Assembly: GCA_003550325.1 (NCBI GenBank) | Contig: QKWP01000245.1 | Span: 202,375-266,374 of the forward strand | DNA length: 64,000 bases | Direction: 5' to 3' | DNA from: Gigaspora rosea | Lineage: Eukaryota > Glomeromycota > Glomeromycetes > Diversisporales > Gigasporaceae | Part shown: in pieces, positions 48,788-58,229 of the stretch | How positions within the stretch are numbered: position 1 is the first letter of the stretch | Layout of the letters: the number at the start of each line of letters is the position of its first letter | Notes under the pieces: model-generated | The model's database searches: none | What the model saw: only the letters and a program-made list of their open reading frames with translations | Told to the model about the DNA's origin: nothing | Position numbers and translations under genes: made by a program

Positions 48788-49678
48788 CTGTACAGCTTCC
48801 TTTGAATTGATTTATTTATTTTTCTTTCTTTTTCTTTTTTTTTTTTAAAAGTTACAGTAACTTCATTCATTTTATGGCTATCATCCTGACAAGCCTCAAA
48901 TCAGTCTTATGGATAGAGTTGGTTACCGGTACGAAAATTACACTTACAATACATGTAACTTTAATTAAGTTTCAATAAATCATGTTATATATAATATATC
49001 GGGTACCTTTATCTCATAATTGCTGTCCCAACGGGCTCCTTAATTAGGCCGTTGTGCGGGGGAGAGGGTACAAAATAACCAGAAAGAAAGTTTGAATTCA
49101 CAGAAAAAAAAAATTTGAATTCACACGATAGTCACTACTTATTAATATACTATGGACTATTATCCTATTCTGCACAATAATTAAATCACATCAATGATCA
49201 ATTAACTAATTACCTTATACTTTCGCTCGTTCAATCGAACATGCGACCGTAACCGAGCTTGTCACATGTTTGATCAGGTGGTTAATGATTAGAGACAAAA
49301 GCTTCGATAATTACGAATCGAACAACTTTCTATTAGGAGTATATAATATCTAAAATATTCTTACCGATTTATAATTCCACTTTGCTCATAAAACAACTTA
49401 AAATTAGGAAAATTATAATCCATTTTATAACCATTACATAAAACATTATTTTATTTTCACTGAATTTATCTAATAAAAAAAAAATCTTTATAACATACTA
49501 AAGAACTAGTATATATAATTACAAAATTAAATCTACGTTCCTGGTACTGTGTCGGGCAGCTACTTTATTTTTTTTTATTATGTGTAGGGAGCGGTCTGTA
49601 TCACTATTTTATCTTATAGATATATATATATATAATACAGTAGTTAGATTTAATAATTATCTTTGTCAACATATTTGT
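48788..49678. other. gene-free stretch
   Basis: AT-rich sequence with a pyrimidine run at 48815-48845 and a purine-rich GGGGGAGAGGGTAC at 49057-49070. No gene is visible. The right end is the 3' flank of the secreted-protein gene. Confidence 0.4.
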
Positions 49679-50392
49679 TTAACTACAGTTGCTGCCACCG
49701 TTACAATGAACAAAACCACCTTCAGCACCGATCTGACTCGGGTTATATGAGTCACCACCACATGCATTATTTCCATATGTGAGAGAACATCCATTTATAA
49801 ATTGTGGATGATTATACACCCATTCAATACAACCTGTATCATTAATACATTTCATACAACATTCTTGCGGATTAGAAGTAATAAATCCAGTTGCAACGAT
49901 ACCTCCACCACTACCAGTATGAAATAAATCATTCCATCCTGGACTACCACGTGATTGGCAACATGTTGGTGTTGGTGTAACGCATGCAGTAATTGTAGGT
50001 GTAATAGTAATGGTTTTTTTTGTTTTACAACCATCACAATTATTATTCTTGTAATTGTAACTTGTAGGAGTTGGAGTAAGAACAGTTCCGCAAGACTCAG
50101 TAATGGTTATTGTATTAGTGCTACTTTTAGTTATCGTGCAAATACTTTGTTTATAATTAATGTGTTTATTAAAATGAGACGGCTTATCATTAATGTGTTT
50201 ATTCGTTTTATCATTAAAATGTTTATTAAAATTAGCAAATTTATCATTATCTTTATTAAAATGAGCAAATTTATTATGATTTTTATTAAAATGAGCAGGC
50301 TTATGATTAATACGAGCATTAACAGTGATAGCTAATGCAAGTAAGTTTGAAAAAAGAATAATTAGAAAAAGATTAAAAGCTTGGCTATTCAT
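49679..50392 (-). CDS. secreted cysteine-rich protein with PAN/apple-like C-terminus
   Basis: An intronless frame of 237 aa. Residues 1-26 are a clear signal peptide (hydrophobic core FNLFLIILFSNLLALAI, then TVNA before the likely cleavage site). Residues 30-80 are a low-complexity repeat of H/FNK units (HFNKNHNKFAHFNKDNDKFA). A Ser/Thr-rich segment follows (TNTITITESCGTVLTPTPTS), likely O-glycosylated. The last 100 residues are Cys-rich with a pattern like PAN/apple domains: NPQECCMKCINDTGCIEWVY, then GCSLTYGNNACGG. No transmembrane segment or GPI signal is seen after the domain. An extracellular or cell-wall role is inferred; in a symbiotic fungus it is a candidate secreted effector or adhesin, without direct evidence. 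The PAN assignment rests on the CC-x2-C-x5-C spacing and the WxY-type core. Confidence 0.8.
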   Translation of the reverse strand: MNSQAFNLFLIILFSNLLALAITVNARINHKPAHFNKNHNKFAHFNKDNDKFANFNKHFNDKTNKHINDKPSHFNKHINYKQSICTITKSSTNTITITESCGTVLTPTPTSYNYKNNNCDGCKTKKTITITPTITACVTPTPTCCQSRGSPGWNDLFHTGSGGGIVATGFITSNPQECCMKCINDTGCIEWVYNHPQFINGCSLTYGNNACGGDSYNPSQIGAEGGFVHCNGGSNCS

Positions 50393-50862
50393 TTTTAAAT
50401 GGGTTTATAATAAAAAAAAAAATTTACTAGAATTTATTATAATTTACAATTTACAAAATGTGAACATAAAATTTTTTAGCCCTTTATATAAAAATGGTTT
50501 GCGCAAATTCATTCTTCCTGTATGTGCATAAATTTTGGTTACATAACCCATTAAATACATATATGTTTGCTAATAAAAGTACATAATTTATATGAGAGTA
50601 TGACTGCATTATGTAATAAATAATTTTCACAGGTTTATACTGTTATAAAAAGTAAGTCATGCTAATATTTGGGTTGTGTTGCATCCAAAAATTTAACAAT
50701 GCATCGTTAATAAACAAATATATATATTAATATATGCGTCGTGTAAGTACAATTTTTGCATCAAATTTAGGAACAAAATTTGTGACACTTCAAGAATAAG
50801 TCCTCAGTGATCTTAATTTGTACCATCATGTATTACTATATTAGGTGATAACCGGCAACCGC
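50393..50862 (-). promoter_or_regulatory. upstream region of the secreted-protein gene
   Basis: On the minus strand a TATATAAAGG motif lies at about 50482-50491, some 90-100 bp upstream of the start codon, which fits a TATA box. The leader between is A/T-rich. Nothing else is recognisable out to the inverted-repeat element at 50863. Confidence 0.45.
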
Positions 50863-51208
50863 ACCAGGGGTCTAGACACTTTTGCAGTAACGTGACGTGG
50901 CACATGAGAATTAACCAATCGGAGAACGTAAATTTTGATCGTCCCGGATCAGTCCGACATCAAAACAAAACACGTGTACAAGAAGAAAAAAAGAGAAAAG
51001 AGCGAAAATACTCGAAAACTAGTGTTTAAATCGGCCTTAAAAACCACATAAAAATGTCCGGAACGCAATTTTACATATATATAGGGACCTTCTAAGGCTA
51101 TATACACGAACCCTAACCCTAGCCTTAACAATAAAGCCAAAAAGTTAATCCGAAGACGCCACACCACGTGATGGTCACGTTACTGCAAAAGTGTCTAGAC
51201 TCCTGGTG
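50863..51208. mobile_element. inverted-repeat element carrying the dispersed core
   Basis: The ends are inverted over about 33 bp: CACCAGGGGTCTAGACACTT then TTGCAGTAACGTGAC on the left, CACCAGGAGTCTAGACACTT then TTGCAGTAACGTGAC read inward from the right. The interior holds the core (CCAATCGGAGAACGTAAATT, then TTGATCGTCCCGGATCAGTC and CGACA), a CACGTGT site and ACCCTAACCCTAG. No matching target duplication was found. Confidence 0.7.
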
Positions 51209-51878
51209 GAGCCATAAACGGCGGACTAAGTAATCAAGGTAACTATTGAATTTGCAGATTTTCATGTTACACAATCGTTATCGCTATTGATACATAACGG
51301 TAATATTAAGTTAATATATTTATTAAAGTTTTTAAAACGATTCAATTCACTAAAAAGATAAGGAAATTTTTCACAAAATGTTTACAAAGTGTCAACAAAC
51401 AAATTTACGTTTGAATATTTTATGCTAATATGTAAATTTTAGGTGTTCAACTATATAAATTTATTAAAAAAAATTCGTATAAGTACGATCAAAAAAAATT
51501 TACTAGAGCTTTTACGAAAAATCGAGCGTAACTTTTAGAGATAATTTTTGTGAAGAGATTTCACTCAAAAGAAATTAGAAAAAGAAGCGCAATATTCAGA
51601 GGAATCTTTTAGAATTTTGTACTTTTCTTTATAATTAATTGAAGTAAAATGATATTTTAGTCAATCATTTTTAATTTCATTGATAAAATCTGATCATATT
51701 AAAATTACTAATACACCTGACATAGTTTTGATTACTTAAAGTCTATTTATCACCCTAATCATGTACGTACGTACAATAGTACGTACCAGATGTCATTTAA
51801 ATACTATTAAATGTTTGAAGCACAACCTTCTTGCATTTTTGGAGTAGCGTCAAGGGATAATAAGACTTCGCGCCTTTA
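51209..51878. other. gene-free stretch
   Basis: AT-rich, no supported frame. A short palindromic GTACGTACGTAC stands at 51764-51775. Confidence 0.4.
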
Positions 51879-52020
51879 AAACTTATAATTTATAAGACTA
51901 ATTCTTTCGTTAAATTATAAATTTAAAACTTATAATTATTAGACTAATTCTTTTGCTAAATTATAAATTTAAAGCTTATAATTTATTAGACTCATTCTTT
52001 CGCTAAATTATAAATTTAAA
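51879..52020. repeat. three-copy tandem repeat
   Basis: Three copies of a unit of about 47-57 bp contain AACTTATAATTTATTAGACT, then AATTCTTTCGCTAAATTATA and AATTT, with minor changes. Confidence 0.8.
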
Positions 52021-54590
52021 AACTGAAGCCTGTTTTTTTCCATGGCAGCAATATATTGATGTCTCAATACATATAAAACATAAACCTATGACCGAAATAA
52101 ATCATACCAATATGTATATTTTAATATGATCAGATGGCCAAAACTCATGCTTAGCTAGTGTCACAATTGTTCTGCGTCATTTCACAATTTCATATTGGTC
52201 AAGTCGTTTTTAAATTTTGAACCAACTTTAGTTATTCTCAATCGGTGAAAAATTAAAAAAAGATAAACTTATATGACCAAGCCAAGTGATAAAATTATAT
52301 AATATTGATTATATTGTAAAAGTTAAAAAATCCAAATAAAATTTTATATAAGAAAATAGAAACATAAACATAAATTAGCGTAAATTATAGTTATATTATT
52401 AAAAAAAAAAAAAAGCACAACTGTAAAAATTCGCATGATTAAAAAATTCTAACAATTTTACAGTCATCACATATTACGCACTCACGTCGTCTTGTTGCCA
52501 CGCCTCTTTTTCTTGCAAAATGTAATGTTAGTTTTCACTTGAATTAACATCCGAATTGACGATTTCAATAAATTCAAGGGCTTACATGTTTTTAAAACAC
52601 TTTATTAATGATCAGCTACTGTTTGCAAAATAAAACAATACCACATACGAATCTGTTATCATTAAAAAAAAACATAAGTATAATAAAAAAAACTTTCACC
52701 AAGTTTTTGTCCTGATTAGCACAAATTCACTATAAAAAATTATAATAAAATAAGTTTGTGTCCCTAGGTTATTTTCAATCGGCTTAATTGTGTGAAGTTT
52801 TTTTAATTACACAAACATAAATAATTTTAAAATAAGATTTATTCAATATTTAAAGTTTGGTTCATGTGAATCGCTTTGTTAAAGCATTACCGTATTGTCG
52901 CGAAATAACGTGGCATGAACGTTATTTAGAAAATTTAGTAATTTGCATTATTTCGTGACAATACGGTAATTATATTTATTTCGATCCATTAAAGAACGTT
53001 TGTTTTACCTTTGACGAATAAAAATTTCTAATATTAGAAAAACTAATAATGATAAAAAAATGAAAGAGATTTGTTTAAAATTAAACATTCGAAAGCTTTA
53101 TTTATTGATTTTTTTTCTTTTTATATGAATTGATATAATTAATATGACTTATGTAATATTCAATATATCTGTAGCGTAATAAAATTTAATAATTCTGAGT
53201 TCTAATTTTTTATTAAATTTCGTAGTATAATAGAGTTTAATAATTGCATTAAAAATTAACCTAAATTATTCCTAAATTAGTAAGAATTTAAGGATAACTT
53301 GAACTAATGCATAATTTAACTCTAATCGTAACCAGAATTAATTGGGAGAACCTCAATTGTCAGTAAAGTTTAATAAAAGGTAAATTTTTATTACTCTACT
53401 GCATTATTTAATTTGGAAGCTTATACTTTAGTTGTAATTTTAATATGTATGTAAATTTTGAGAACGTAACTTTGTTAAGGATGCAGCGAAGATTGAAAGG
53501 CTTTAAAATTTGAAGAAAAACCAGATTATTAAGTGATATATATATATAATCAAACATTTTACTAATTTTTTAATATAAAATTGTGTAATAACTTTTTAAT
53601 CAAAAAATCTATCATTATGCAAAATAAATTATACTAGACATATGTTTGATTCTATTAGATGATTGACCACCCCAATGTCAAATAAGATTGTAATTCCTCT
53701 GAATAATCAATTACTATTGTCACAATTATTTACAATGTTAATACAACAATACTACGTAAATTTTTATAACGTGATACGTTGAGTGCGTAATATGTATACA
53801 AAAATTGTTGAATAACGGTAATTTGGCAAATGAACGGAGTGGCACGCGTAGCCAATTATTTGCGTATTCGACAATGCAAGTATTGGTGTTATCCGGCAAT
53901 TTATGATCATGGTTCGTAGGGAGTTATCCGCTGTATTTTAATTTAAATAAACATGTTTACATTGTAACACATGAAAAAATAACACGAAGAAATAATTTCA
54001 TGATAATGTGAATTTGTTGGAAAAACTAATGATATGTTATAAAGGCTATCTAAAATTTTTTTATATCTTGTACAGTATCAATTCTCTTTCTTTATATTTA
54101 AATGAGAAAAATAGCATCATGGCCTTGCTTGTAGAATATAATGATGTCTTTAAAAATCTAAAAATATTAAATCATTAAAGCTATACACCATTTAAATTTT
54201 CGAGACACGCAGTAAATTTATATTCTCTACCTAAATTTATGTTTACATCATACATATGACTCACATATGTTTTCTCCAACATAATTTCAAGTTATATAGA
54301 TTTGTTAAATTCTTAATATATTGTGCAGTAGTTAATAACTTTAATTGACATTCGAAAAAAAAGCTAAAGATTTTAAGAAAATTAAAATCGAATAGGAAAG
54401 CATAACTTTAAATAATGATTCGGAATGATAATTATTTTATAAGTAAAACGATACAAAAGAGAATAAGATAACTGCAAATAAAACTTTATTTATTCAGCTA
54501 ATAAAACATTGCAGAACGATAATGATATGTAATAGATACATGGATTTCTTATTTGTGTCGGGAATACAACCCAAAAAAGAATTTTTGATT
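52021..54590. other. gene-poor stretch with one small MITE and distant inverted repeats
   Basis: No coding frame is convincing. ACATATTACGCACTCACGT near 52469-52487 recurs inverted at about 53776-53796 with an adjoining AACAATTTT, about 1.3 kb apart, which may be the ends of a larger decayed element. The MITE at 52890-52966 lies between them. Confidence 0.4.
52890..52966. mobile_element. MITE, 77 bp, TA target duplication
   Basis: The ends are CCGTATTGTCGCGAAATAAC on the left and CCGTATTGTCACGAAATAAT read inward from the right, flanked by TA (52888-52889 and 52967-52968). It is the same family as the element at 44290-44405, with a shorter interior. Confidence 0.8.
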
Positions 54591-54768
54591 TTGAAATAAA
54601 CAAAGTGCGTAAAAACCTAGCCAATCGGAGAGTGCAAATTTGACTATTTCGGATCAGCCTGACAAAGAATCCGAACGCGCGTAAAAGAAGAAAAAAGCGA
54701 AAACTAATGTATAAATTGATCTTGTTGCACTAATTAAAAATGGCGGGAATTAAATTCTACATATAGAT
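54591..54768. repeat. dispersed core-repeat copy, split by a hAT-type insertion
   Basis: Core CCAATCGGAGAGTGCAAATT, then TGACTATTTCGGATCAGCCT and GACA. Downstream to 54768 it matches 50990-51090 (GAAAACTA, AAATGGCGGGAATT-like, TCTACATATA). The left edge, AATAAACAAAGTGCGTAAAAA, matches 48200-48220. Its probable other end (CTAACCC motifs, then CGCACTTAC) lies beyond the inserted element at about 56075-56150. Confidence 0.6.
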
Positions 54769-56061
54769 TAGTGCTCCGAACGGGTCGGGTCGGGTCGGGT
54801 TGAATTACTTTCGGGTTAGCGCTTCAACCCAACCCGAACCCGACCCGAAACTTTTGTTAAAGGTGATATCAAATTTTGATCTTTCTCTCTCTCTACTAAA
54901 TTATTTTATAGTTTATATATTAAAATTTTAATTTTATTTTAAGTTGAATTATTTAATTTATTATTATAGCATATTAAATAAATTTAATATTAATATATAG
55001 TAGTTTAATAATATGTTTTTTTATTATTTTATCTTAAATTATTAATTTATTTATATAAATAGAATATAATATAATAATGTTTTTTTAATAATGTTTTTTT
55101 ATTAATTTAGAATATTAATTTATTTTTATTTTTTAAAAAATAATTATATTAAATAATACTTGTAATACTAATATTACAGTTATATATAAAATTAATATCT
55201 ATATATTATTATTAAAACAATAAACAAAAAAATTAATAAAAAATAATAAATTTCTTTTAGTTTAAAGTTAGAGCCTAAGCTATTATTATTATTATTGCTC
55301 GTCTCGTCGTGTGCCCCTTCCTCGCACACAACAGTCGTGACCAACCTTTCTACCTACAGTCACGTCCTTTTAATGCAAAACTACGTAATACAGTATGGGA
55401 TGGGGTCGCGGAACAAGCCGCGGGATGTCACGTGAGCAGATCTTTTCGAGTATAGTACTTCGATCTCTTTGTTTGTTTCTTTTTTCCCATTTTTTTCGAA
55501 AGTCCAGTGACTCTGTAACAATGTATCGCCTCCTTCACTTACCCCTTTCTTTTTCCTCTTTCTTTTTTGGGCGTGGTGGGGGGGGGATAGCTTGACACAA
55601 ATGTCGAGCAGAAAAATCAAAGAACAAAGAGATCGATGCAGATCATCATGTTACTCAAATACCATTTCGTCTGTGATCTGCCATCACATGGAAAGTCCGG
55701 TGACTCGCAATAAATACCCGCCTTGTGACTTCGTTCACAAGCGGATCAGAATTAAAATTTTTCATTTTATATAATAGTTATCTTTATATCTACTATCATG
55801 AATGCAAATATGTTTATTAAAGATTTAAATAAATACATATTTATCTATGATTTGCTAGAATAAAAAAATACTATTTCTACTTTGGGTTATCTATAATATT
55901 TCGAGTCGGGTCGGGTCGGGGTCGGGTCGGGTTCATTGTCAACCCGAACCCGACCCGAACCCAACCCGAACTTTTCGGTTTCAATTTTTTCTAACACGAA
56001 CCCGACCCGAAGTTTCGGGTCGGGTTGGTTTTAGGTTGACCCGACCCGATTAGGAGCACTA
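54769..56061. mobile_element. non-autonomous hAT-type element with GGGTC arrays, exact 8-bp TSD
   Basis: The left end is TAGTGCTCCGAACGGGTCGG and the right end, read inward, is TAGTGCTCCTAATCGGGTCG. ATATAGAT directly flanks both (54761-54768 and 56062-56069), an exact 8-bp duplication typical of hAT elements. The subterminal parts are arrays of GGGTC/CGGGTT in both orientations (54782-54850 and 55898-56050). The interior has a very AT-rich half (54880-55270) and a GC-richer half (55280-55760) with GTCACGTGAG and a nine-G run but no recognisable transposase; the overlapping frames there are not convincing. Confidence 0.8.
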
Positions 56062-56154
56062 ATATAGATGTATAGTAAACATTAATCTAACCCTATAGCT
56101 TCTAACGTTTTTACTCTAACCCTAAATTTTTGTCTCACGCACTTACAAAATCGG

Positions 56155-56336
56155 ATTCCTTGTACCCATATGACTTTTTTGTATGGATCGACCAATCAAA
56201 TTATAAATTTCTATCTACATGGATCATCTCGACAAAACAAAAAACGAATAAATATAAGATAACCCTAACCCCTAACCGTAAACTAACCCTGACCCCAATT
56301 TTAGTTAAAAGGATAGAGTCACTGGGTACAAGGATT
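56155..56336. mobile_element. small inverted-repeat element with core-like interior
   Basis: The ends ATTCCTTGTACCCATATGAC and, read inward from the right, ATCCTTGTACCCAGTGAC are inverted. The interior shows GACCAATCAAATTATAAATT, TGGATCATCTCGACA and a telomere-like AACCCTAACCCCTAACC. The layout is as in the element at 50863-51208, but with a different terminal repeat. Confidence 0.55.
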
Positions 56337-56360
56337 TTTGTATTACCGCAAATAGGTTAA

Positions 56361-57091
56361 ATAGGACCGGGAAATCTTTATTATAGGTCCCCGCCATAAA
56401 AATTTTAATTATATTTTTTGCAAATCAGACTTTTTTCTAATTAAGCGAATCAGTTTTACGAACACCTTTAATAAGTTGTTAATAATGCGGATACCTTATA
56501 CAATAATTATGTAATTAAAATGAGAAATTACATAAATTTGTCAATATAAATATATTGAGTCTGTTATTCTTATATGTTTGCCAAACAATATAAAATAATT
56601 ATATAATATAGTACGATAATGAGATAATATCACGTTGGTACAGTGATAATTTTTTTGATCAGAGAATGCCGTGAAGCGGCATTTTCTGAATAATCAAAAA
56701 AATTGTCATTGTACCAATGTGGCTATATTGGTATTATAGTACAGCGGTCATAAAACTCCTTTAATTCATATAGTTACTCATGATCAATAGTGGCCGTGCT
56801 ATAATGATATATATCATAAAAAGACTATCGCTATAGAATATTTAAGTTATATGATAAATAACGATTATATAATAATGATGCGAATCATGATTAGTACCTT
56901 TGTGGTAACCTATATATGCGAATCTATTTATAAGCGGTGACCAATTTTTCTGCGAATCATACAAAGCCGATGACTTTACAAAGACTTATGATTATTCGAA
57001 TCTTTTTAAAGTCGGTCACATTTTCTAAATTTATAATAGTGTTCGAATATTTTAGTGGCGGGGACCTATAATAAAGATTTCTCGGTCCTGA
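56361..57091. mobile_element. non-autonomous element, 731 bp, TTAA target duplication
   Basis: TTAA flanks both ends (56357-56360 and 57092-57095). Terminal inverted repeats of about 35 bp are AGGACCGGGAAATCTTTATT then ATAGGTCCCCGCCA on the left, and AGGACCGAGAAATCTTTATT then ATAGGTCCCCGCCA read inward from the right. This fits piggyBac-type insertion. A nested hairpin lies at 56635-56716. No coding capacity. Confidence 0.8.
56635..56716. repeat. nested hairpin element
   Basis: Arms of about 37 nt pair: TTGGTACAGTGATAATTTTT then TTGATCAGAGAATGCCG, with the complement (CGGCATTTTCTGA, AATTGTCATTGTACCAA) after a 5-nt loop. It sits inside the TTAA element. Confidence 0.75.
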
Positions 57092-57109
57092 TTAAATGCT
57101 ACGTATCCA

Positions 57110-58229
57110 TCGCCAAAAATTGGGTCGTCTAAAGCCAGGTGCGTTCACATGATAAAAAGCCAATCAAATCGTAAAATTTGGTCTTTACGGATCAGCCCGA
57201 CGGGACAAGAACAAAGAAAAAAGTGAAAATCTCCGAAAATACAAGGAATTAACAATTTAATATTAAGAATTTATTTCATTGTACAGTTGTTGCATTATTT
57301 CTACACAGAAAGATTGAAGTTTCGATACCATATGTATAGTATGTATCTGGTATTCACTTTGTATATATCAAGTAAATATTATATGTACTATATGACCGGT
57401 CACAAATCTAAGAGTATTATAACTTTGCTAAAAGTAATTAATAATTTGTTATTTTAGTGATATTTTACTATCTAAAACAATAGTAGTGATTAAAAATTAT
57501 TATTTTATATATATTTAAATAAGATATAAATAAAAAAATAAACTTTGAATACGTTGTCTACAGAATTAGAAGTAGTGCTTTAAAGTTTATTATATACTAT
57601 GTTCTAATTATTTTATAATGCTAAAAAAAAATGCTGATTTGAAAATTTATTTTTATTAAAGTAAATTCAAAATTAATTAAAACTGTAATTAGTAGCAGAG
57701 CTTTATATGTAGATCTTGGATGAATTATATTTACATGTTATATACGTAGGACATGTCAATTTTTATTTTAATATATAAAAATTAAATTGTACAATTTCAA
57801 GCAAAATAAAATATATATATTGGTATTAATATATTAGATGTAGTTCATTAACTTAGTATATCATCATTAAAGTAGACATAATATATAAAATTTTGTAGTT
57901 ATTAAATGTATTTCATTAACTTAGTATAATATCATTTAAGTATGTAGTCATAACATATAGAATTTTATATAAAATTTATGTAAAATTATATAATTATTAT
58001 TTTGTATTAATATTAATACTGCTTTTACACTAGTTATTCTGTATTGATATTAATACTGCATTACACTAGTAATATAGTCCTCTCTCTCTCTTTCTCTCTC
58101 TCTCCTCTATAAAAACTTAATACAAATTACTATTTTACTACTTCAATAAATATTAATTCTTTATTTTATTTAATAACTTAAAAATATGCAGCTATCTTTT
58201 ACATTAAATATATAATCTATATAACCACT
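57110..58229. repeat. dispersed core copy and simple repeats
   Basis: At about 57150-57225 lies a core copy: CCAATCAAATCGTAAAATTT, then GGTCTTTACGGATCAGCCCG and ACGGGACAAG. At 57838-57965 a unit of about 65 bp with TTCATTAACTTAGTATA is repeated twice. At 58080-58110 there is a CT run. No gene is seen in this stretch. Confidence 0.6.

Noticed and set aside
49852..50335. Frames on both strands overlapping the secreted-protein gene.
   Set aside because: They are out-of-frame readings of the repeats in that gene; only the 237-codon frame has a signal peptide and cysteine pattern.
55381..55774. Three overlapping frames on both strands in the GC-richer interior of the element at 54769-56061.
   Set aside because: None has a domain, and all three share the same low-complexity purine/pyrimidine runs. 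They are probably chance frames of a captured or non-coding segment.
51110..56290. Telomere-like ACCCTAACCC motifs at 51113, 56083, 56125 and 56258.
   Set aside because: Each has two or three units only and lies inside small inverted-repeat elements, so this is not a telomere or subtelomeric array.
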